This document shows, one piece after another, positions 17,764 through 26,487 of a stretch of 64,000 bases of DNA (position 1 is its first letter; each line of letters begins with the position of its first letter). Where the stretch lies: assembly GCF_028416575.1 (NCBI RefSeq), contig NZ_JAMQKB010000004.1, positions 96,176-160,175 on the forward strand. Direction: 5' to 3'. This DNA is from Terrihalobacillus insolitus (GTDB taxonomy: Bacteria; Bacillota; Bacilli; Bacillales; Amphibacillaceae). The notes under the pieces were generated by a model, which worked only from the letters and a program-made list of their open reading frames with translations, had not been told where the DNA came from and searched no databases. Position numbers and translations under genes: made by a program.

Positions 17764-17921
17764 AAAGACGCATTGTTTTTGTAAAAAAGGATATATAACT
17801 AATTATTTTTGCCTAGTACTTTAAGCATAGAATCAGATAGTAAAGCATCTAGATAAATATAAATTATAAATAGGAAATGATACGGAAACAGGTTCGTTTT
17901 TTGAAATTAAATGTTAAATAA

Positions 17922-17949
17922 TGAAATAAGTTATTGACAAAATATTTCA
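17922..17949. promoter_or_regulatory. Inverted repeat around the murQ -35 box (candidate MurR operator)
   Basis: TGAAATA (17922-17928) and TATTTCA (17943-17949) flank the -35 element. An RpiR-type repressor (MurR, encoded downstream) would block polymerase here. The assignment is positional inference. Confidence 0.4.
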
Positions 17950-17961
17950 AAGTAATATAAT
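17934..17961 (+). promoter_or_regulatory. Sigma-A promoter of the murQ operon
   Basis: A consensus TTGACA (17934-17939) and TATAAT (17956-17961) are separated by 16 bases, about 140 bases upstream of murQ. Confidence 0.8.
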
Positions 17962-17966
17962 GATTT

Positions 17967-17980
17967 TGAAAGCGGTTTCT
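17967..17980 (+). promoter_or_regulatory. cre box (CcpA site) downstream of the murQ promoter
   Basis: TGAAAGCGGTTTCT closely matches the catabolite-responsive element consensus and overlaps the expected transcription start, a position where CcpA represses. The recycling genes are therefore probably shut down by preferred sugars. Confidence 0.65.
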
Positions 17981-18103
17981 TATTTTGTTAGACTAATATT
18001 TTTTATTTTGTTCATGGCAAAGAATTAGACAGAGGGACTATTTATTTTAATTTAGAAAATTATAGCAGTTTTACTTGGCATCAAACGAGAAAGGAGCTGT
18101 GAA

Positions 18104-19027
18104 ATGACAGAAGAAGTATCATATGATTTGACTGATTTAACAACGGAAAAAAGGAATAGAAACAGTATGACTCTGGATCAAATGTCCACAATCGAAATGG
18201 TGACAATGATCAATGAGGAAGACAAGAAAGTGGCTTTAGCAGTTGAAAAAGTGCTGCCTGATATTGTGAAGGTGGTAGACCTTGTTCATAAGGCATTTTT
18301 ACAAGGTGGTAGACTTTTTTACATTGGGGCCGGTACTAGTGGACGAATCGGTGTTCTTGACGCCTCAGAATGTATCCCGACGTTTATGACATCTCCAGAC
18401 ATGGTTCAAGCAATAATTGCTGGTGGAGAAAAAGCATTTGTAGCGTCAGTAGAAGCATCAGAAGACGATGAAGAAGAAGGGAGGCGTGATTTAAAAAGCA
18501 AAAGTATAAATAAAAATGATGTTGTGATTGGGATCGCTGCCAGTGGCAGAACGCCATACGTGGTAGGCGCACTTAAATTTGCCCAGGAAATTGGCGCTAC
18601 TACTGTTTCACTCGCTTGTAATAGAAATTCGATTATAAGTAGATACGCAGATTTCAAGATAGAAGTGATAACAGGTTCAGAGGTTTTGACTGGTTCCACA
18701 AGAATGAAGGCTGCAACTGCTCAAAAAATGATCCTAAATATGATTTCAACTGCTACTATGGTAAAAATGGGGAAAGTTTACGAAAATCTGATGGTTGATG
18801 TGCAAGCTAGTAATCATAAGCTGCGTGAGCGATCCAAACAAATCGTAATGGAAATTACTGGAGCTACATACCAAAAAGCGGAAGAGATATTAAAAAAATC
18901 GAATCAAAAAGTAAAGCCTGCAATTATCATGCTTCTTGCAGATGTTTCTTTTGAAGAAGCTAGTCAGGCAATTCAGAAAAGTGTTGGAAATGTCAGATTT
19001 GCAATTGAATTATGCAAGAAAAAGTAA
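18104..19027 (+). CDS. murQ: N-acetylmuramic acid 6-phosphate etherase MurQ
   Basis: This 307-residue SIS-domain enzyme cleaves the lactyl ether of MurNAc-6-phosphate to give GlcNAc-6-phosphate and D-lactate in the cytoplasm. Characteristic strings are GAGTSGRIGVLDASE (sugar-phosphate loop), AASGRTPYV and TGSTRMKAATAQK. The start is preceded by AAAGGAG. As first gene of the plus-strand operon it is followed by an ABC importer, the MurR regulator and a sugar kinase. Confidence 0.95.
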   Translation: MTEEVSYDLTDLTTEKRNRNSMTLDQMSTIEMVTMINEEDKKVALAVEKVLPDIVKVVDLVHKAFLQGGRLFYIGAGTSGRIGVLDASECIPTFMTSPDMVQAIIAGGEKAFVASVEASEDDEEEGRRDLKSKSINKNDVVIGIAASGRTPYVVGALKFAQEIGATTVSLACNRNSIISRYADFKIEVITGSEVLTGSTRMKAATAQKMILNMISTATMVKMGKVYENLMVDVQASNHKLRERSKQIVMEITGATYQKAEEILKKSNQKVKPAIIMLLADVSFEEASQAIQKSVGNVRFAIELCKKK

Positions 19028-19108
19028 ATACAATGGATGAATATCTATGCTATGTCATCCATTGGTATAGCATAGGATTTATATAAAAATATCAAAGGGG
19101 TGTTTTAA

Positions 19109-20494
19109 TTGGGAAAAGTAAACCGAAAATGGTTCATGTCCATTCTAGCAATTCTGTTTATTATGAGTTTGCTAGTTGGTTGTTCATCAGATTCATCTGA
19201 TGAAGGACAAGGAAATGAAACAGAAGAAAACACTGGGGAAACGGATGAGGGCACAGGGGATGCCGAAAAAGACACAGAAGGCAGCATTTCAGGGGAACTA
19301 GAAATTCAATACTTTGTCGGTGGATATGGAGATGCTTGGTGGAAGGAAGTCATTGATGGGTTTACATCCAAATATCCAGATGTACAGATTAAAGAGCAAG
19401 CAGGTCCAAACATTAACGAAGAAATGAAAACACGATGGATTTCTGGAAATCCACCAGATGTTGTGTATATTGATGGTGCTGGATCAAGCGAAACACAAAT
19501 GGTGGAAGATGGACAATTGATGGATCTTAGTGATTGGGTAGAATCAGTAGAGCTACCAGATGGAACACCACTTGCTGATAGTTTCATCGTTCCGCCAAGT
19601 AAGTTTGATGACGGTAATTTATATAGTTTGCCACTCGTGTTTGATACTTGGGGAACTTGGTATGATAAGGCATGGTTTGAATCTGAAGGCTTTGAAGCAC
19701 CTAAAGATTTCGAAAGTTGGATGTCTTCTATGAAGGAGATTAAGAATAATACGGATGTAACTCCGTTTGTCACAACTGGGCAATATCCTTACTACTTCTC
19801 AAGGGGCGTATTGTATCCAGCATTTGCTGCAGCAGGGGGAGAAGAGCTACTTTCATCCGTTATTAAAGGTGATGAAGGAGCTTGGTCGAGTGATGCAGTA
19901 TTGGATGTAATGACAAAAGTTCAAACAATGCAAGAGGAAGGTTTGATTGATCCAGGATTTGGTGCACTGAACCATACACAGTCACAGATGAACTTTATTC
20001 TTGGTAAAAATGCCTATATTCCAGTCGGCTTCTGGCTACCAAATGAAATGGCAAATGATGTACCTGACGATTTCCAATTCGGATTTGTGCCTTCTCCGAT
20101 GAATGACGCTGGGGAGCCTATGGCGATCGTGCCAGATTTACGCCCATTAGCAATCGCAAAGGAAGCTAAAAATCCAGAGGCAGCAAAAGCATTTATTGAA
20201 TTTGCATTCCAGAAAAAATATGCATCTAAATTTGCTGAATTAACAGGTGCAATGATGAATATGAAAGGTGTCGACTTAGATAGTAACGAAAATGTACCTG
20301 TTTATTTGAAAGACGCCAATAAAATGATAAATTCAGATCAGGTAAAGATATATCAAAAACCATATCCAATGAGCGCTGATTTAGAAACACCACTCGGTAA
20401 TGCTTTGGTCTCACTGATGTTGGGAGAAATGGATGCAGAAGAGTTTACCGAAACAATGGAAGCTGCAGCAGAAGAATACCGAAACAATAAATAA
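19109..20494 (+). CDS. ABC transporter sugar-binding lipoprotein (probable MurNAc/amino-sugar importer)
   Basis: This 461-residue family 1 extracellular solute-binding protein has a lipobox LVGC with Cys25, followed by an acidic Ser/Glu/Asp-rich linker to about residue 65 and then the periplasmic-binding-protein fold (DVVYIDGAG, PLVFDTWGTWYDKAWF). It starts at TTG 19109 behind AAAGGGG. The position between murQ and murR/murK strongly suggests MurNAc or GlcNAc-MurNAc as ligand, though the ligand cannot be read directly. A strong hairpin follows the gene and probably keeps its expression above that of the permeases. Confidence 0.85.
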   Translation: MGKVNRKWFMSILAILFIMSLLVGCSSDSSDEGQGNETEENTGETDEGTGDAEKDTEGSISGELEIQYFVGGYGDAWWKEVIDGFTSKYPDVQIKEQAGPNINEEMKTRWISGNPPDVVYIDGAGSSETQMVEDGQLMDLSDWVESVELPDGTPLADSFIVPPSKFDDGNLYSLPLVFDTWGTWYDKAWFESEGFEAPKDFESWMSSMKEIKNNTDVTPFVTTGQYPYYFSRGVLYPAFAAAGGEELLSSVIKGDEGAWSSDAVLDVMTKVQTMQEEGLIDPGFGALNHTQSQMNFILGKNAYIPVGFWLPNEMANDVPDDFQFGFVPSPMNDAGEPMAIVPDLRPLAIAKEAKNPEAAKAFIEFAFQKKYASKFAELTGAMMNMKGVDLDSNENVPVYLKDANKMINSDQVKIYQKPYPMSADLETPLGNALVSLMLGEMDAEEFTETMEAAAEEYRNNK

Positions 20495-20500
20495 ACAAGA

Positions 20501-20540
20501 AGGAATGTAAAGACAATTTGTCTTTACATTCCTCTTTATT
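20501..20540 (+). terminator. Intra-operon hairpin after the binding-protein gene
   Basis: AGGAATGTAAAGACA pairs perfectly with TGTCTTTACATTCCT across a three-base loop, followed by CTTTATT. It is likely a partial terminator or 3' stabiliser that raises the ratio of binding protein to permease. Confidence 0.8.
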
Positions 20541-20554
20541 CAACCTATGAGAAG

Positions 20555-20579
20555 TTGTAGCGGAGTATAATTGCTACAA
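20555..20579. promoter_or_regulatory. Inverted repeat before the permease genes
   Basis: TTGTAGC and GCTACAA flank an AT-rich centre containing TATAAT. It could be an operator over a secondary promoter for the two permease genes or simply a stem-loop. Confidence 0.3.
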
Positions 20580-20682
20580 AAATATGTGAGGGCTTAATGA
20601 AAATTAAGTTTTGTACCTGGATTCAGGTGATAGAAAGAGCGTCATGAAGAAATTGATATATTGAAAGGAAAAGGGTGATCTC

Positions 20683-21576
20683 ATGGTTCAATCCAAAAGG
20701 CAAAAACAGTTATTCTTACTATTTTGTTTACTCCCGACATTTATTGTGTTTGCTATTTTTACCGTTTACCCTTTACTAAATGGCTTGTACTTATCATTTT
20801 TTGAATGGTCTGGAATGAGTGGGAATCAGAAGTTTATTGGATTGGAAAATTATAAGCAGCTGTTTAGCGATTCCATCATTCCAAAAACGATTTGGCATGA
20901 TTACTTTTTAGTTATAACGAAAGTGATAGGCATTATGATTTTGGCGACCTTCTTTGCGGTTGCTCTTACTCAACTTAAAATTAAAGAAGCACCATTCTAT
21001 CGTATTGTTTTTTTCTTTCCTAATATTATGTCTGTTGTAATAATAGGTATTTTGTGGCAATTTATTTATAATCCAAATCTAGGTATTATTAATTCAGGAC
21101 TGACATTAATCGGTCTAGAGGAGTGGGCAAGACCATGGTTAGGTAGCCTTACATGGGCTCTTCCTAGTCTAGTACTACCATCTGTATGGGCGGGGATTGG
21201 TTTATTCATGCTTATGCTAATGGGTGGCATCATGAACGTTCCGAAAAATTTATATGAGGCAGCCGATATTGATGGTGCTAATGAATGGCAGCAATTTTGG
21301 AAGGTTACAGTTCCTCTTGTTTGGCCCCAAATTAAAACTTCTATTTTGTATATCGTTATTACTACATTAAATGGATCGTTCATTATCGTACAGGTGATGA
21401 CTGGCGGTGGGCCAAATAATGCCACGCAGGTTATGGGATCGTATTTATATCAGCAGGCATTTAAACAATATAATTTTGGATATGGAGCTACGATCGGCGT
21501 CATGATTTTGATCCTTTCTCTGTTGACGGTATTGATCTTACAGTATTTCTTAAAAAGAGAAAAAGTGGAATATTAG
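20683..21576 (+). CDS. ABC sugar transporter permease, MalF type
   Basis: This 297-residue inner-membrane protein of the CUT1 carbohydrate family has six predicted helices. The EAA loop that docks the ATPase is seen as EAADIDGANEWQQFWKVTVP near residue 190. An AAAGG-containing ribosome site precedes the ATG. It forms a pair with the next gene. No ATPase gene is present in the operon, so a shared ATPase of the MsmX type elsewhere in the genome is expected to power it. Confidence 0.88.
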   Translation: MVQSKRQKQLFLLFCLLPTFIVFAIFTVYPLLNGLYLSFFEWSGMSGNQKFIGLENYKQLFSDSIIPKTIWHDYFLVITKVIGIMILATFFAVALTQLKIKEAPFYRIVFFFPNIMSVVIIGILWQFIYNPNLGIINSGLTLIGLEEWARPWLGSLTWALPSLVLPSVWAGIGLFMLMLMGGIMNVPKNLYEAADIDGANEWQQFWKVTVPLVWPQIKTSILYIVITTLNGSFIIVQVMTGGGPNNATQVMGSYLYQQAFKQYNFGYGATIGVMILILSLLTVLILQYFLKREKVEY

Positions 21577-21590
21577 GAAGGAGGATAATC

Positions 21591-22427
21591 ATGAAATTAG
21601 GAAAATTATTGTTTAAAGCTGGTATCCGCATACCGCTTCTTATATGGGCGTTAATCGTAATATATCCTATCATCTGGATGTTTCTCGGGGCTTTTAAATC
21701 AAATGGAGAAATATTTGCTTCACCCTGGGCGCTTCCTAAGTCCTTTAGCTTCGATAATTTTATATTAGCTTGGACTGAATTTAATATTGGCTCAAGTTTT
21801 ATGAACAGTATATTTGTAACAGTACTTGGCACGTTTTTATGTCTTGTTTTTGCATTACCAACTTCGTATGCAATAGAACGACTTAAATTTAAAGGAAGCA
21901 AGATCTTGTTTAATGTATATTTGTCAGCAATGATGATTCCGATGGTTCTTGGCTGGATTCCTTTATTTTTTCTACTCTTAAAATTTAACATGATTGATAA
22001 CCTATGGGCTCTTTCTCTGATTTATGCTGTTACACAAATTCCTTTTAGTATTTTCATTTTGACAAGCTTCATGGGAAGTATACCAAAGGAAATGGAAGAA
22101 TCAGCTGCAATGGATGGGATGTCACCATATGGCATTCTTTTTAAGATCATTACACCACTTGTAATGACAGGTATTATTACCGTTTCGATAATGAATGCCG
22201 TTACATTTTGGAATGAATATTTCATGGCACTCATTTTCTTGCAGACAGATGAAAGTTATACGCTTGGTGTCGCAATGGATTTAATGAATAAGGAAGCCCA
22301 ATACACAAATGCATGGGGGGCATTATTTGCTGGACTTTCAATTGCCATTATTCCAGTTCTTCTCGTTTACGCAATCTTCCAAAGGAAAATTGTAAAGGGT
22401 ATGATTGAAGGCGCAGTAAAAGGGTAA
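21591..22427 (+). CDS. ABC sugar transporter permease, MalG type
   Basis: This 278-residue permease is the second half of the CUT1 importer. The EAA motif reads EESAAMDGMSPYGILFKIITP near residue 165. It begins 14 bases after the MalF-type gene with a GGAAGGAGG ribosome site, so the two are translated as a unit. After it comes a hairpin-forming stretch (TTGTTTGTGTTCT with AGAACAAACAA, about 22438-22491) before murR. Confidence 0.88.
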   Translation: MKLGKLLFKAGIRIPLLIWALIVIYPIIWMFLGAFKSNGEIFASPWALPKSFSFDNFILAWTEFNIGSSFMNSIFVTVLGTFLCLVFALPTSYAIERLKFKGSKILFNVYLSAMMIPMVLGWIPLFFLLLKFNMIDNLWALSLIYAVTQIPFSIFILTSFMGSIPKEMEESAAMDGMSPYGILFKIITPLVMTGIITVSIMNAVTFWNEYFMALIFLQTDESYTLGVAMDLMNKEAQYTNAWGALFAGLSIAIIPVLLVYAIFQRKIVKGMIEGAVKG

Positions 22428-22514
22428 AAAAGGAAGTTGTTTGTGTTCTAGTTTTCTAGCGTTTGAACTACGTAAGAAGAACAAACAAAATTTAATAGCA
22501 AATAGGTGATACTT

Positions 22515-23399
22515 TTGAAAGAGACAAATCATATAGCAGTTTCTTTATCAGGCGGAATTGTTATGTTAAAAGAAATTTTACAAAATATCCCACCTTCTGA
22601 AAGGAAAATCGCTGAATTTATTATTAGTAATCCAAAAGCGGCGGTTGGATGCACAGCAAGCGAATTAGGAGAACTCAGTTCAACGAGTAGTGCAGCAGTT
22701 ATTCGTTTGTGTAAATCATTGGGATTAAAAGGTTTCCAAGAGTTAAAGCTGCGAATTGCGGGTGATATTCCGAATTCTTTTAATGGAAGATACCAAGATA
22801 TAGTGCCAAATGAATCGAGAGAATCGATTGTAAATAAAATGACAAATAACAGTCTCCAAGCGATTACAGAAACGGCAAACATTATTAATTATCAAACATT
22901 AGAACACACAGTGGATGTTATTTTAAAAACGGAAAAAATTCATTTTTTTGGAGTGGGTGCATCTGGCGTTATTGCACAGGATGCACAGCAAAAGTTTATC
23001 CGGATTAACAAGCCAGCCTCGGCTTTCATGGATATACATGTTGCAGCAACATATATTGCGAATGTAACACCAAATGATGTGGTAATGGGTATTTCATTTT
23101 CAGGTGAAACAATGGAAGTCGTCAAAATTCTGGAACTCGCTAAACAAAAAGGTGCCACTACCATAAGCTTGACTAGCTATGGTTCAACATCTGTATCGGA
23201 AATTGCGGATATCCCTCTCTATATATCTGCATCACAGGAGGCGACATTCCGAAGCGGAGCGACATCCTCTCGACTAGCACAACTACACATGATCGATATT
23301 CTGTTTATGTGTGTCGTTACGGAACAATACGACGAAACGATGCGTAATTTAGAAAAAACAAAAAATGCAGTTGATTTTATAATTGGTAAAACAAAATGA
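22515..23399 (+). CDS. murR: MurR/RpiR-family regulator of MurNAc use
   Basis: This protein of about 294 residues has an N-terminal RpiR helix-turn-helix (PPSERKIAEFI, TSSAAVIRLCKSLGLKGF) and a C-terminal SIS domain (GVGASGVIAQDAQQKF, GISFSGETMEVV) that would bind MurNAc-6-phosphate. TTG 22515 is preferred because AGGTGA lies just ahead and the homologous segment seems to begin before the internal ATG at 22563; GTG 22506 is the alternative. Within a MurQ/MurK cluster the role as repressor of the operon is well supported by context; the operator is a candidate at 17922-17949. Confidence 0.85.
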   Translation: MKETNHIAVSLSGGIVMLKEILQNIPPSERKIAEFIISNPKAAVGCTASELGELSSTSSAAVIRLCKSLGLKGFQELKLRIAGDIPNSFNGRYQDIVPNESRESIVNKMTNNSLQAITETANIINYQTLEHTVDVILKTEKIHFFGVGASGVIAQDAQQKFIRINKPASAFMDIHVAATYIANVTPNDVVMGISFSGETMEVVKILELAKQKGATTISLTSYGSTSVSEIADIPLYISASQEATFRSGATSSRLAQLHMIDILFMCVVTEQYDETMRNLEKTKNAVDFIIGKTK

Positions 23400-23446
23400 T
23401 AAAATTTAGCTATTCTGGATTGGGTAAATAGGGGGGCAGTGGTGCT

Positions 23447-24424
23447 ATGCAGAACAGGTTTATCGGAATTGATGGTGGTGGAACGAAAACAACTTGTGTG
23501 ATTGGGGATAATTTTGGGACGATCCATGGGTCGGTACAAGGGCTGTCGAGTAATATTCAAACGAAGCCGTTGGATGAAGTGAAAGAATTATTACTTAGAT
23601 TAATTCATGATGTGACAACAAAAACAGATACAACTCCAAGTCTAATAAATACAATCTATTTTTCTATGGCAGGATGCGGTCGTACTAGTGACCAACAGCG
23701 TCTTTTTGAATCACTTCGTCCCCATATCGATCATTCTATTGAAATCCATGTTCAAGTTGACGTGATGGGGGCGTTAGCAGCAGGGACGTGGGGAGAGCCA
23801 GGTCTTGTTTTAATTGCCGGTACTGGTTCCATTGCTTATGCCTATACATCAATGGGTAAGATCACTCGCGTTGGTGGTTGGGGGTATCTACTTGGGGATG
23901 AAGGAAGTGGATTCGATATTGGACGACAGGGGTTGGCAGCCGTTTTCAAGCAGCATGACAAAAGAGGTAATGAAACGGTTTTAACGGAATTGCTATTAGA
24001 AAAATGTAACCTTTCAAGTCCTGAAGAATTGCTTTCCAATGTTTACAGCTGGAAAAATAGAAAAGAAGGAATTGCAGATACATCAAAAATAGTCTTTAAA
24101 GCTGCACAATCTGGGGATCCTGTAGCAACCTGTATCATCGACAATGCCATACTTGAGTTAGTCCATTTAGTGGAAACTACTCTACGTGTTAGTGAGACTA
24201 GTAACTTACCACTCGTTATAAGTGGAGGGTTATTTTCAGACCAATTTTTTAAGGGCCAATTTGAATCAAAAGTCAGGGAAAGGATAGGTGAGATTACGAT
24301 CATCCACCCATCTACTTCACCTTCTATAGGGGCATTTGTTTTAGCATTGAAATCAGCTGGCATTGAAATGAACAAAGAAACAAAAGATGCTATTGTTAAT
24401 AGTTGCAGCCAAATCTTAGGATAA
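23447..24424 (+). CDS. murK: MurNAc/GlcNAc kinase (BadF/BadG/BcrA ATPase family)
   Basis: This 325-residue ASKHA-fold kinase resembles N-acetylglucosamine kinases and Clostridium MurK. The phosphate-1 loop is GIDGGGTKTTCVIGD (residues 6-20), the phosphate-2 region LIAGTGSIAYAY, and an adenosine loop ISGGLFSDQFF. An ABC importer delivers unphosphorylated sugar, so a kinase is required to make MurNAc-6-phosphate for MurQ; in B. subtilis the PTS permease MurP does this instead. It is last in the operon, 47 bases after murR. Confidence 0.85.
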   Translation: MQNRFIGIDGGGTKTTCVIGDNFGTIHGSVQGLSSNIQTKPLDEVKELLLRLIHDVTTKTDTTPSLINTIYFSMAGCGRTSDQQRLFESLRPHIDHSIEIHVQVDVMGALAAGTWGEPGLVLIAGTGSIAYAYTSMGKITRVGGWGYLLGDEGSGFDIGRQGLAAVFKQHDKRGNETVLTELLLEKCNLSSPEELLSNVYSWKNRKEGIADTSKIVFKAAQSGDPVATCIIDNAILELVHLVETTLRVSETSNLPLVISGGLFSDQFFKGQFESKVRERIGEITIIHPSTSPSIGAFVLALKSAGIEMNKETKDAIVNSCSQILG

Positions 24425-24444
24425 AGGTGTAAGCAAGTATCAAG

Positions 24445-24471
24445 GGCTGAACCAAAAAGGGGTGTTCAGCC
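24445..24471 (+). terminator. Hairpin after murK
   Basis: GGCTGAAC and GTTCAGCC form an 8-bp perfect stem 20 bases past the murK stop. No T-run follows, so termination is only probable. Confidence 0.45.
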
Positions 24472-24546
24472 AATAGTAAGTCAACGCCTCCATAGATCAG
24501 TAAGCCGCATTTCCAAGATCCGCTAACCCCTAAACACTTCTCTTTC

Positions 24547-25338
24547 TCATTCCACTAATCCTAGCGATTTTAGCCCATTGTAAATTCCTGATTCGGTTAC
24601 GGCTGTCGTAGTGTGATTAGCATACTCAAAAAGATTTGGATTGGCATTTCCCATTGCAAATCCCTCTCCAACTACACGTAGCATTTCCTTGTCATTCATC
24701 CCATCGCCAAAAGCTATCGCATGTTCTGGGGAAATAGATAAATTATCCAAAATGGCCTTAACAGCAAATCCTTTGTTTGCTGTTTCTCGAATGACATCAT
24801 AATTGTTTCGGAATCCCTTTATATTAACCTCTGAAAAATACATATGATCATTCACTGTGTAATGATCAATATCCCCATCTTTTAAATCAATCAATGTAAC
24901 ACCTAACACATTGTAATCGTTTGTTGGTGTGTACAGCTCGTTCTTTCGTAAGTTAAATTTTTGCATAAATTTTTTAACCATTGGTTTGTCTAATGATGTG
25001 AATACATTTTTGCCATTTGTATAGAAGACAAGGTCGTTATCTTGTTGGTTAGCAATGTCGATGAAATGCTCAATCGTGCTTGTATCCATAGGTTCATTCA
25101 GAATTTCTTTCTCCTTATGTATGGCAAAAGCACCATTATATCCGATATAAGAATCTATGTTTAATTCCTTGCCAATTTCCCTTATTTCATGAAGAGGTCG
25201 TCCAGTTGCTAAAAATACTTTGATGCCCTTGTCTTGCACTTGGCGAATAGCGGATTTCGTTGATTGCTGAATCGTATCATCAGGTGTGACAAGCGTTCCA
25301 TCTATGTCTAGAAATAGTATCCTGTAATTATTTTTCAT
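24547..25338 (-). CDS. HAD-superfamily Cof-type sugar phosphatase
   Basis: This 263-residue HAD-IIB hydrolase carries motif I LDIDGT with nucleophile Asp11 and acid/base Asp13, motif II ATGR, and motif IV GDGMNDKEML. Such enzymes dephosphorylate sugar phosphates or flavin/PLP-type phosphates in the cytoplasm with low specificity. It is convergent with murK and monocistronic, so a link with amino-sugar phosphate metabolism is possible but not supported beyond proximity. Confidence 0.85.
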   Translation of the reverse strand: MKNNYRILFLDIDGTLVTPDDTIQQSTKSAIRQVQDKGIKVFLATGRPLHEIREIGKELNIDSYIGYNGAFAIHKEKEILNEPMDTSTIEHFIDIANQQDNDLVFYTNGKNVFTSLDKPMVKKFMQKFNLRKNELYTPTNDYNVLGVTLIDLKDGDIDHYTVNDHMYFSEVNIKGFRNNYDVIRETANKGFAVKAILDNLSISPEHAIAFGDGMNDKEMLRVVGEGFAMGNANPNLFEYANHTTTAVTESGIYNGLKSLGLVE

Positions 25339-25466
25339 AAGTTCTCCTTTTTGTTAGGTTTAAGTGTGAACAATAAGAATAGCAATCTTCTGACTTTACC
25401 TTTTTCTACAATAAATATACCATTATCATAACAAATTGTGTTGTATATAAACAGGAGGAATTAGCA

Positions 25467-26321
25467 ATGGAATTTCATCGTCACCCCCACACATATGTCG
25501 GATTAGTACACCTGATTGTGGCAGATTTAGATAGATCCCTTACATTTTATAAGGAACTCATTGGTCTTCAGGTACTAGAACAATCAGAGCACAAAGTAGT
25601 CTTAACAGCAGATGGGTTTACACCTCTATTAATAATTGAGCGACCAGAAAATGTCTTAGATAAACAACGCCAGACGACAGGATTATATCACTACGCATTA
25701 CTTCTTCCAAATCGTTCTGACTTAGGAAGCGTGCTTCGGCATTTCATTCAAAACGGATATCCGTTACAAGGGGCATCTGATCACCTTGTTAGTGAAGCTA
25801 TTTATTTGGCAGATCCAGACGGGAACGGAATCGAAATTTATATAGATCGTCCATCCAACACGTGGTCGTGGGAAAACGGTGAAGTTATCATGACAACAGA
25901 TCCTCTAGACGCAGAAGGACTGCTGGCTGAGGGTGAGGGCAAAATGTGGGAAGGTTTACCAAAAGATACGGTGATGGGGCACATCCACCTACACGTTGCC
26001 GAGCTAGATGAAATAAAAGAATTTTATACCGCTGGACTTGGCTTTGACATTGCTAACAGCATGTACGGAGATCAAGTACTGTTTGTATCCACAGGAAATT
26101 ACCATCATCACATTGGATTAAATACATGGAATGGAGTAGGTGCACCACAACAACCAGAAAATAGTGTTGGATTACGTTCATTCAGTATTGTCCTTCCTAG
26201 TGAAGAAGAAAGAAAAAGAACGATCGAACAGCTCAGACAAATTGGTGCAACAATTTCACAGGAAAATGAAACAATTTTGACGCAAGACCCATCTGGTAAT
26301 TGGATAAAATTGTGCATATAA
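25467..26321 (+). CDS. CatE-like catechol/VOC-fold extradiol dioxygenase
   Basis: This 284-residue protein has two vicinal-oxygen-chelate domains (about residues 10-125 and 165-280). Metal ligands expected of the class are visible as VHLIV, LYHYALLLP and GIEIYI in the first half, and HIHLHV in the second. Length and arrangement match B. subtilis CatE. AGGAGG precedes the ATG. It would open catechol-type rings, but the substrate is not certain; related proteins include other glyoxalase-fold enzymes. Confidence 0.75.
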   Translation: MEFHRHPHTYVGLVHLIVADLDRSLTFYKELIGLQVLEQSEHKVVLTADGFTPLLIIERPENVLDKQRQTTGLYHYALLLPNRSDLGSVLRHFIQNGYPLQGASDHLVSEAIYLADPDGNGIEIYIDRPSNTWSWENGEVIMTTDPLDAEGLLAEGEGKMWEGLPKDTVMGHIHLHVAELDEIKEFYTAGLGFDIANSMYGDQVLFVSTGNYHHHIGLNTWNGVGAPQQPENSVGLRSFSIVLPSEEERKRTIEQLRQIGATISQENETILTQDPSGNWIKLCI

Positions 26322-26333
26322 ATTAGGAAGGCA

Positions 26334-26471
26334 TTAAGATGCTATCCCTTTTGTAACGTGAATGCGTCCAACTGGGTGTGCATCAGCGACTTGCATCTTC
26401 CCGTATTCTTTGAACAGGAATAGGTGCACATTCTTCTCCTCTATGGTATATTTGATCGTGTTATTTTCCAT
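26334..26471 (-). other. Possible small ORF or gene fragment, 45 codons
   Basis: An open frame starting MENNTIKYTIEEKNVHLFLF and ending with VGRIHVTKGIAS lies between the VOC and AEC genes on the minus strand. Its residue composition looks protein-like, but no ribosome site precedes the ATG. It may be the tail of a decayed gene, or may not be translated. It is not recognised. Confidence 0.3.
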
Positions 26472-26487
26472 GAAGGAGAAGTTTCTT

